From: Candidatus Saccharibacteria bacterium UBA2951
GTDB lineage: Bacteria > Patescibacteriota > Saccharimonadia > Saccharimonadales > Saccharimonadaceae
DNA length: 64,000 nt
NCBI GenBank assembly: GCA_002348615.1
Contig: DEBR01000002.1
Coordinates: 183,441-247,440, forward strand
Direction of reading: 5' to 3'
Of this stretch, positions 40,160 through 47,367 are shown in pieces. The notes beneath the pieces are model-generated. The model did no database searches, was not told the origin of the DNA, and worked only from the letters and a program-made list of their open reading frames with translations. Position numbers and translations under genes: made by a program. Position 1 is the first letter of the stretch; every line of letters begins with the position of its first letter.

Positions 40160-41104
40160 TTATTTTGGCTCGTTTTGGATGTCGAGCACAAGCGCCTGAA
40201 GCAAAAACTGTATTCCTACGATGAATGGCACGACAAAGATCATCACTGTTGCCGCAGATGACGGTTCATGTCCCACCTGCAGGGAGTTCACGAGCAGTAT
40301 TATGCCGTAAATCAAGCCAACAAGGAAAAGAACGAAGCCGATTACAAAGAACAAAGCAATCGGATGAAGGCTAAAAAGTACGTACTTGTAATAGATCCTT
40401 TTCCAAAAGCTTTTAAATAGTGTGCGCGACGTCCGGAGCGTATACGGCAGCAGTTTGATAGTAGACTTTTCTTCGCCGTACAGAGCCGGGACCGCGATGT
40501 CTTTGACGCGCGCGTTGACTAAATATAGGTGCAATAAATAACTGTTTTCAAAGTCATACCTTGGGCTGATGTCATCAAGCTCAAGTTGCTCCAGCGTACT
40601 GACCCGCGTTGCGGAGAAGCTATTCAGCGGATCAAAGACACTGTAATAACCAGTAGCGAACTTGTTTATGAATGACATAAATATGTTCGCTACTTTGCGA
40701 AACTTCGGCATTTGCTGCAGCTCTTTCACATGAGCGAACCGGTTTGCCTTGGCGTAGTCGCAGTGATCATCAATCACTTCATCGATCATATTTGAAAGAT
40801 ATTCCTGACGACACTGATTGTCGCCGGCCACGATACAGTTAATGTCATATCCTTCCCGAATCGATTCCTTGAAGGCACGCACTACGGAATATCCGTTACC
40901 CCGGTTGACCTTATTGACGATAAGCTTGACGCGCTTGTCGTTCTTGGCATACGACTGGACAATCTTCCCCGTACCGTCTGTACTTCCATCATCAATAACG
41001 TATATACGGTCAACGTATTCCGGGACGTTGTCCAATGTTTTTACAATCAGTTTAGCCTCGTTAAGACAAGGCACGGCCATTGAGATCTTCTTATTTCTGT
41101 ACAT
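40160..41104 (-). CDS. Family 2 glycosyltransferase with two C-terminal transmembrane helices
   Basis: 314 residues. GT-A fold with SMAVPCLNEAKLIVKTL, YVIDDGSTDGTGKIVQSY and an AGDNQCRQEYL segment where the usual Asp-Gly-Asp is Gly-Asp-Asn. Two C-terminal helices (about 239-262 and 280-303). Similar in plan to the gene at 35102-36040. Its start overlaps the acyltransferase gene by 14 bases, so it is translated as part of the 45234-40160 operon. Confidence 0.85.
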   Translation of the reverse strand: MYRNKKISMAVPCLNEAKLIVKTLDNVPEYVDRIYVIDDGSTDGTGKIVQSYAKNDKRVKLIVNKVNRGNGYSVVRAFKESIREGYDINCIVAGDNQCRQEYLSNMIDEVIDDHCDYAKANRFAHVKELQQMPKFRKVANIFMSFINKFATGYYSVFDPLNSFSATRVSTLEQLELDDISPRYDFENSYLLHLYLVNARVKDIAVPALYGEEKSTIKLLPYTLRTSRTLFKSFWKRIYYKYVLFSLHPIALFFVIGFVLFLVGLIYGIILLVNSLQVGHEPSSAATVMIFVVPFIVGIQFLLQALVLDIQNEPK

Positions 41105-41600
41105 CGATTTCCTTTATCAGTTTAGCTAGGTTTCCACCATAGACCTGATGGAAGCCGACTTCCGCCTTCAGGGTTGAGTTTGCCGCTAGCACCGCCTCGG
41201 GCGCCATGTTTGCGCCTGGCAACAATACCGAACCCGCCCCGATCCAGCACCCGCGGCCAATCGAGATCTGTTTTGCTACGGTTTTGTAATACTTGCGAAG
41301 CGGACCGACGTTCGGACCGCTGTCGGTGAATATCATGACGCCCGCCGCCACCACGACCTCGTTCTCGAGCACCAGGCCCGCCGCACCGTTGAAGTAACAG
41401 TTCGGTGATATGTAAGAGTCCTTACCGATTCGTACAGGATTATCCTTCGTTCCAAAAATGAATGTGTTCCTACCTATTTTGACGCCATCTTCGACAATAC
41501 AATATTTAAGATTCACATAATCTCGCAGAACTACGCCCTTGCCAAGCTTGACCGAATCGTCAATATCAACACCGTGACCGATAATCATGTCACTAGCCAC
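41091..41600 (-). CDS. Left-handed beta-helix acyltransferase (WbpD/WbbJ-like)
   Basis: 169 residues built from hexapeptide repeats (IGKDSYISPNCYFNGAAG and SIGRGCWIGAGSVLLPGANM), the fold of sugar O- or N-acetyltransferases. No catalytic His could be pinned down. Starts at a GTG or a nearby ATG inside the end of the fusion gene. In an operon with an aminotransferase and oxidoreductase, it would be the WbpD-type N-acetyltransferase of a 3-amino sugar. Confidence 0.85.
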   Translation of the reverse strand: MASDMIIGHGVDIDDSVKLGKGVVLRDYVNLKYCIVEDGVKIGRNTFIFGTKDNPVRIGKDSYISPNCYFNGAAGLVLENEVVVAAGVMIFTDSGPNVGPLRKYYKTVAKQISIGRGCWIGAGSVLLPGANMAPEAVLAANSTLKAEVGFHQVYGGNLAKLIKEIDVQK

Positions 41601-43077
41601 GTTTCGAGCTCCTTTTATAATTCGAACTCAGATTCAACATCCCTCGATATACCGCGTAAATGTAGTCGAGCTGTCGCTTTCCCAAGGCTTGGTGAACTGG
41701 AAGGAAGAACGCATCGCCTTGGTAATAACGCCCCGATTCAACCCCAAACTCACCGTATCGTTCAAACAACCGCTGATAGTCGTCGGTCTTTATGAAGAAT
41801 ACGGCTGGTGTCACGCCTTCTTCAAGGTCTATAAATGTATCGATCCCATCTTTTTCAAACAGAGACGCGAGGTACTTCCAGTTTTCTCGCCGCTGGTCAG
41901 CAGCAGCCTCGAGTGTCGGCAACATGTCTTCAAGCTCCGCGTATAAGACTTCCCGCTTAAAGAAATCAAGCATCTGGTATTTATTCCAGACATCATCGTC
42001 CGAAAGCTCAACGCCCTTTAGTACGGCACCGTACTGCACGGGGAGTATTTTCGGAAGACTATAAATCGCATAGTCACCCACCTGTCCGACCTTCGTTTTA
42101 GCATCTATGGCGCTGTCGTATGTCCAGGCACAGTCCTCAATCAGCGGTATCTTTCTTCGCTCGCATTCTTTTTTTAAGTTCTTGATGTCTTTGTATGGAA
42201 AACCAAATTCGTGAATCACCAAGACGGCTTTTGTGTCGTCGTTGATTTCCCTTGAAAGCTTACCGAGTTTGGTTATTGGCTCGGTAACGCATCGTGATAT
42301 GTAGTCATTGTCGAACGTTTTGTACACTGCGACACTGTCATCTTCGGTGATTCCGATATGCTGCAGCACGGCTTTGATCGCGTATATTCCACGTGGAAGG
42401 ACCGTATGCTTCTCACCAAAATAATCACGCATAACCTCTTTTGATCGCTCGTTTGATTCCTGTACGAACGATGGAACATCGCTGGCGAATGGCGTCAGTC
42501 GAATATCGGGCTTTATGAATGGGGGCGTAAAGATAATAGGGTACGAATCCGTCTGCCAGTGTTTGAAGAAACGATAAAGCGTAGGGCGGAAGCTCACGCC
42601 GACATCGATATATTCATACTGCGAATCCTTCAACTCTTCGACGCCATGCCATAGCAACAGGGCTGGAATATTATGCTTCTTCCCAGTAGCGTTCGAGCCT
42701 AGATTGTGCAGGTAAAGGACCTTGCTGGTACTTGGCGTAAGTATCATTCCGCCAACCAGCTCATTCTCCAGATAAGCGAGGTACATGATTTCGTTACTCT
42801 CGAGTTCTTCGGGAATTGTTACGTCTTCTGGATCAAACCAAATTGTCCTGAAATCAATGATATCTTGTTTTGTGCCGGCAACGTGTTTGATTTTGACACC
42901 AAGCTGCTGGGCTTTTCGAATCCTATTGCGAATTTTTGGATTAATACGTTCAGACGAGTAGTCGGGATCTAGTCGTAGTAAACATCCTTGGTGGACGATA
43001 TCCTTCCCGTGGTAGTAATCAATATCAAGCTCATAGTCATGAAAGCTGCCGAAGAAGCTTGAAAGGTTTATAGCCAT
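41593..43077 (-). CDS. FemAB/GNAT-like acyltransferase fused to a DegT-type aminotransferase
   Basis: 494 residues. Residues 1 to about 250 resemble FemAB/Acetyltransf_6 proteins (NPKIRNRIRKAQQLGVKI, then ELVGGMILTPSTSKVLYLHN and EYIDVGVSFRPTLYRFF). Residues about 250-494 align with DegT/DnrJ/EryC1/StrS aminotransferases: AVLVIHEFGFPYKDIKNLKK, PLIEDCAWTYDS, VGDYAIYSLPKIL with the PLP Lys. The aminotransferase half is shorter than usual, and its N-terminal Ser/Gly/Thr phosphate-binding loop is not conserved. The fusion would let one protein both aminate and acylate a nucleotide sugar, or it may have lost one activity. Confidence 0.7.
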   Translation of the reverse strand: MAINLSSFFGSFHDYELDIDYYHGKDIVHQGCLLRLDPDYSSERINPKIRNRIRKAQQLGVKIKHVAGTKQDIIDFRTIWFDPEDVTIPEELESNEIMYLAYLENELVGGMILTPSTSKVLYLHNLGSNATGKKHNIPALLLWHGVEELKDSQYEYIDVGVSFRPTLYRFFKHWQTDSYPIIFTPPFIKPDIRLTPFASDVPSFVQESNERSKEVMRDYFGEKHTVLPRGIYAIKAVLQHIGITEDDSVAVYKTFDNDYISRCVTEPITKLGKLSREINDDTKAVLVIHEFGFPYKDIKNLKKECERRKIPLIEDCAWTYDSAIDAKTKVGQVGDYAIYSLPKILPVQYGAVLKGVELSDDDVWNKYQMLDFFKREVLYAELEDMLPTLEAAADQRRENWKYLASLFEKDGIDTFIDLEEGVTPAVFFIKTDDYQRLFERYGEFGVESGRYYQGDAFFLPVHQALGKRQLDYIYAVYRGMLNLSSNYKRSSKRG

Positions 43078-43154
43078 TATTTATCCCTATTTAAAAGCAA
43101 TCTTTTATTACCTTTATAATACCATAAATTCGCAGGTCTTCATGCCAGCACCCT

Positions 43155-44141
43155 TTACGGGGCATAGGGGGCAACGGCGTCTAGGGCATATTGCAGAGCA
43201 TCCCGCGCAGATTCCGGACCTACCAGTGCACCAGCCTTCTCGCCTCTTATTTTCGCAACGAACGTTTTCAGTTCGATAATGAGCGGCTCTTCGAAATCCA
43301 CTTTAATAATGTCTTTTTTTGGCTCACCCATATTAACGATAAAGTTCGAGAAGCTATCACTCTCTTTTCGCATGTTGTGTACGTACGATTCAAGTTCCTG
43401 TGTCATGTAATTGCCATGTATGTAACCTTTAGAGCCAGTGACTGATATCGTTCGGATCTTCACAGGGGTCAACCAGTTCGCCTGTATGAAGCCCGACGCG
43501 TGTCCGTAGTCTAAGAGTATTTCGGCCGAATCGATTTCCTTGGAGTGGTGCGTCCGCGAACCATGACTAAATAATCGTTCCGGTTTTTTCCCGAGAAGGA
43601 GCCCGATGATGCCGATATCGTGTACGGCTAAGTCAATGATGACATCTGTCTTTGGCTCCACGGAAGGGAACCCACCGACGCGCCGGCAGACGACCGAAGT
43701 GACTTCACCAATCGCTCCACTATCAAGCAGTTTTTTCAAGGCGGTCACCAGCGGATTATAGTGCTCGATATGGCCGACCGTAAACACGACGCCTTTCTTC
43801 TTAGCAAGTGCAATGAGCGCGTTTGCCTCTTCGACAGAGCTTGCGATTGGCTTTTCTAGTAGACAATGGATGCCCCTGTTCATAACTTCAGTCGCCACTG
43901 CCGCGTGGAACGGGGTTGGAACGACGATTGATACGGCATCTGGTTTTGCCACGTCGAGCATCTCTATATAATCCGTAAAGAACGCCGTATCGTACTCGTC
44001 GGCTAACTCCTTAGTCTTGGGATTAATGTCAGCCAACCCGACAAGTTCGGCTTCTGGCAGCAAGAAGTAGTTCCTCAAGTGATTCTTGCCCATGTTGCCC
44101 GCGCCAATGACCGCGACCCGAACCTTTTGCTTAGCCGACAT
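43155..44141 (-). CDS. Gfo/Idh/MocA-family oxidoreductase (WbpB-like)
   Basis: 328 residues. VRVAVIGAGNMGKNHLRNY (NAD site), the conserved EKP in CLLEKPIASSVEEAN, VGHIEHYNP and DLAVHDIGII with the His-Asp of the family. In pathways such as WbpB-WbpE-WbpD it oxidises the C3 hydroxyl of a UDP-sugar acid to a ketone for amination. It overlaps the aminotransferase gene by 11 bases. Confidence 0.88.
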   Translation of the reverse strand: MSAKQKVRVAVIGAGNMGKNHLRNYFLLPEAELVGLADINPKTKELADEYDTAFFTDYIEMLDVAKPDAVSIVVPTPFHAAVATEVMNRGIHCLLEKPIASSVEEANALIALAKKKGVVFTVGHIEHYNPLVTALKKLLDSGAIGEVTSVVCRRVGGFPSVEPKTDVIIDLAVHDIGIIGLLLGKKPERLFSHGSRTHHSKEIDSAEILLDYGHASGFIQANWLTPVKIRTISVTGSKGYIHGNYMTQELESYVHNMRKESDSFSNFIVNMGEPKKDIIKVDFEEPLIIELKTFVAKIRGEKAGALVGPESARDALQYALDAVAPYAP

Positions 44142-45234
44142 TCAACATCTCTTTGACTGCATTAACGATTGTTCGCAAATCATTTTGGCTTAGCGCGGGG
44201 TGAATCGGTAGTGAGAACACCCTGCTCGCTGAATTCTCAGCAACCGGGTAGTCGCCTTCCGAAAATCCGAGTTTGGCGATGTGCGGATACGTATGGAGCG
44301 CGCGAGGGTAATATACGCCGGCACCGACGCCTTTGTCGCGAAGCGACTCGACGACAGCATCCCGTTCCAGAGATACGTCATCATTCAGTCGAAGCGTGTA
44401 TTGGTGGTATACGTGAGTCCTGTCGTCTTTAACGACCGGCAAGGTGATGCCAGGAATGTCGACAAGCTCTTCGTTCAAGTAAGCGGCGTTATGGCGACGT
44501 CGATCAGTAAAGGCGTCGACCTTCTTTAATTGTTCAACAGCGATAGCCGCCTGGAGATCGGTCATACGGTAGTTATAACCTAGCTCTTCATATACGTAGG
44601 GTGCACTCATGCCGTGTTGTCGGAAGCGGCGCATGACAGCAGCGAACGTATCATCGTTCGTCGTGACTACACCACCTTCTCCACTCATGATGTTCTTGGT
44701 TGCGTACAACGAGAAGCAGCCGAAATCACCCAGGCTTCCAGCTTTCCCACCTTTGTATTCAGCGGCGATTGCTTGGCAAGCATCTTCTATGACAATGAGA
44801 TTGTGAACAGATGCGATGCGCCGTACTTCTTCCATGTCTGCGGGTTGGCCGTATAGATGGACCGGTATGATCGCTTTCGTTTTCGGCGTAATCGCAGCTT
44901 CAAGCTTCGAGACGTCCATGTTATACGAGTCTGTCTCGACATCGATAAGTACCGGTGTCGCTCCCGCCATCAGGATGGGATTGATCGTCGCAATAAAGCT
45001 GAACGGAACCGTAATAACCTCATCTCCCTGTCCGACTCCGGCAGCGAACAATGCAGCGTGGATTGCTGCCGTTCCGCTATTAACCGCGACTGCGTGCTTC
45101 GTGCCACAGTACTCCGCGAAGTTCTTTTCTAGTTCGGCGACTTTCTCACCCTGAGCCAATATGCCAGACTTTAAGACCGCATTAACTGCACTAATTTCCT
45201 CTTCGCCGATTTCCGGCTTCGCAATACCTATCAT
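44131..45234 (-). CDS. DegT/DnrJ/EryC1/StrS aminotransferase (WbpE-like)
   Basis: 367 residues from the ATG at 45234. KPEIGEEEISAVNAVLKSG, AVNSGTAAIHAALFAAG, VHLYGQPADMEEV, LIVIEDACQAIAAEYKG and FSLYATKNIMSGEGG, with the catalytic PLP Lys in ATKN, are all present; full length. TATAGT ends 8 bases before the ATG, so the operon may be leaderless. The ketone from the oxidoreductase would be its substrate. Confidence 0.93.
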   Translation of the reverse strand: MIGIAKPEIGEEEISAVNAVLKSGILAQGEKVAELEKNFAEYCGTKHAVAVNSGTAAIHAALFAAGVGQGDEVITVPFSFIATINPILMAGATPVLIDVETDSYNMDVSKLEAAITPKTKAIIPVHLYGQPADMEEVRRIASVHNLIVIEDACQAIAAEYKGGKAGSLGDFGCFSLYATKNIMSGEGGVVTTNDDTFAAVMRRFRQHGMSAPYVYEELGYNYRMTDLQAAIAVEQLKKVDAFTDRRRHNAAYLNEELVDIPGITLPVVKDDRTHVYHQYTLRLNDDVSLERDAVVESLRDKGVGAGVYYPRALHTYPHIAKLGFSEGDYPVAENSASRVFSLPIHPALSQNDLRTIVNAVKEMLNVG

Positions 45235-45273
45235 ATTTACCAACTATAGCTTAGTTGACCAAGGGCGAAAAGG

Positions 45274-46728
45274 CTACAGATAGTACCTCATCGCGATCTT
45301 CATGGCCGTTATTATCAAGACGATCAGCAGTGAAGCCAAAATGATCGCCCCGATTTTTCTCTCCTCGATTTGCAGGATCTTTTTACGTGCCGTAAATAGT
45401 CCGATAAGTACGACTGCAAACGGTATGAAATACCGCCCCTGCACCCCGGCAATAAGACTGTCGCCGACGGCCGTTGCGTTAAGATACATCGCCGTTACGT
45501 TACCCACGAAAGCTAGCGCGAACAGAGCTACTAGAAAAACCTTTTGCCGATTGCTTAGTACTAGTCCTCGTCCGAATTGGTAAAGAAGAGCAAAGAACAA
45601 TGTAAGGACGTATAGAAGAATCGTCCATAACGGAACGGATGTATCTAGCCACCCTAGCACGCCGAAGAAGGTCACAAGTACTGCATCCCCACTCGTACCG
45701 TTCGCGACGATGACATAGTTTCTTAGTATGTCTTTGATGTAGGTCAGCGGCTCATGCAGTATGTAAGCGAGCTGACCGGATACGGAATTCTTACCCCCGC
45801 TTTGGATCTGCACCTGGAACTCCAGTAGCTCCCTTACCTGCTGGTTCCAAACGTAGAAGAGCGCTAAGGATACCACTATACCAGCCCCGCAGTACAACAG
45901 ATATTTCCACGTCTTGCCGAAGTGTCTGATTGGAACGAGAAGCAACATGAATGCGAACATCAGGTTAACTGGCTTCGATAACGCCAGGATGAACAGTACC
46001 AGTAGGATGACGGTGAGCTTCCGCCCGCTGACTTTTGCACCCGTGACCAATGTAGAAACAATAAGGCTGAAGAACAAGAACGCTAGACTGATATTCGTGA
46101 CGTCCGGCGACAATGAGGCCGAAAAGAACACCGCGATTGGGCTGAGTGCGAAGACTACCAGAGCCCACTTCGCGAAGGGTAATAGTCTGATTGCGCAGTA
46201 TATGACGCCTATCCAAAGAACGAGGTTCATTAAACGAGCCATCCAAACCAGGAGCAGCGGTGAGGCATTGAATGCCTTACCAATATTTATACCGATAGAC
46301 TGAGGAATGTAGACGGCAGGTGAATAGACCCCCGCGGCCTCGATTACCGTCATCTGCGTGTCATCACGGTTCAGCGGTTGTGCGATATATTTCTTAAACA
46401 AAGATTTATTAAACGTATTCGCCGGAGCACCAGGGATATTGCCCGTCAATTCATTTGTTGCCGTGACTACGCTTTTCGGAATCGGTGCACCGTAATGAAC
46501 ACCCCCTTTTTCGTCATTGAACTTCTCGGCGACAAAATGGAAATCGGATATTTGATAGGCACGCAAGAAGTGGGTTGGAGCGTCTGGTTCTTGGAACGGA
46601 GGCGTTAAAAATACGAATAGAAGCCCGAAGCCCGCAGCCAGCACTAAAAATACCCTTTGTGGAATCGCGATTGACTGTTTATATTTTTTTAATGTGCTCT
46701 TGTAGTAGGTCTTTAGTTTTTTCTGCAT
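45274..46728 (-). CDS. DUF2142-like multi-helix membrane protein
   Basis: 484 residues from the ATG at 46728 (an upstream start at 46833 overlaps the divergent gene). About 12 transmembrane helices. The first loop has TPPFQEPDAPTHFLRAYQIS, a Glu-Pro-Asp acidic motif of DUF2142 proteins, and later FFSASLSPDVTNISLAFLFF. The likely role is GT-C-type transfer from a lipid-linked sugar. A palindrome (CCAAATG-GAG-CATTTGG) lies about 20-40 bases upstream of the start on the minus strand. Confidence 0.72.
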   Translation of the reverse strand: MQKKLKTYYKSTLKKYKQSIAIPQRVFLVLAAGFGLLFVFLTPPFQEPDAPTHFLRAYQISDFHFVAEKFNDEKGGVHYGAPIPKSVVTATNELTGNIPGAPANTFNKSLFKKYIAQPLNRDDTQMTVIEAAGVYSPAVYIPQSIGINIGKAFNASPLLLVWMARLMNLVLWIGVIYCAIRLLPFAKWALVVFALSPIAVFFSASLSPDVTNISLAFLFFSLIVSTLVTGAKVSGRKLTVILLVLFILALSKPVNLMFAFMLLLVPIRHFGKTWKYLLYCGAGIVVSLALFYVWNQQVRELLEFQVQIQSGGKNSVSGQLAYILHEPLTYIKDILRNYVIVANGTSGDAVLVTFFGVLGWLDTSVPLWTILLYVLTLFFALLYQFGRGLVLSNRQKVFLVALFALAFVGNVTAMYLNATAVGDSLIAGVQGRYFIPFAVVLIGLFTARKKILQIEERKIGAIILASLLIVLIITAMKIAMRYYL

Positions 46729-46812
46729 AAACGTTCTTAGCCAAATGCTCCATTTGGTTGATTTGTTATCTGTCGCTAGATGTATTATACTATGTGTAAG
46801 AAGGCCTTGGTC

Positions 46813-47367
46813 ATGCAAATACAAAAATCTCATAAAGTATCAAAAAGATTTAAGTTGCTATCTGTAGCCGCTGTTTTAATCATTGCAGCAGGTACGGGTG
46901 CGTTCTTCTACTTCAAGGCGCAATCTCAACAGAACGAAAAGAATGACAAGGGCAAGATCAATTCAATTGATTACGGACCGCCAACGAAAGAACAGGTGCA
47001 GGCCGGCGAAGCGATAGATAATCCGAACAAGCCGGGTAGCGACCCTCTTCCGGATCCAACCCCTCAGGAAAATGGGAAAAGTATCGTGAACGTCGCTATA
47101 ACGTCTGTTGACCAGGACAAAACGTCCCTCCGTGTAAGTTCGCTCATATCCACGATCGATAACAGCGGCACCTGTACGTTAACACTTACAAAAGGTTCTA
47201 CTAAAGTCGTAAAGGAAGTGGGTGTCCAGGCATTACCAAGCTCATCGACTTGCAAGGGCTTCACCATCCCCGTATCCGAGCTGAGTACCGGCAAATGGCA
47301 ACTCACACTGACTTTCGAAAACGCATCGCTGACGGGGACAGCCGACCAATCAATAGAGATTAAATGA
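46813..47367 (+). CDS. Small secreted or anchored protein with an Ig-like fold
   Basis: 184 residues from the ATG at 46813 (AGAAGG 8 bases upstream). A transmembrane helix (about 15-36, LLSVAAVLIIAAGTGAFFYF) precedes a Pro/Asn-rich linker and a beta-rich C-terminal domain (about 95-184) with two Cys (TCTLTL and STCKGF) and GKWQLTLTFENASLTG. The Gly-Lys-Trp-Gln turn and Cys pair resemble the protein at 11840-12403. Its stop overlaps the start of the muramidase-like gene (ATGATG), so the two are co-expressed. Confidence 0.6.
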   Translation: MQIQKSHKVSKRFKLLSVAAVLIIAAGTGAFFYFKAQSQQNEKNDKGKINSIDYGPPTKEQVQAGEAIDNPNKPGSDPLPDPTPQENGKSIVNVAITSVDQDKTSLRVSSLISTIDNSGTCTLTLTKGSTKVVKEVGVQALPSSSTCKGFTIPVSELSTGKWQLTLTFENASLTGTADQSIEIK

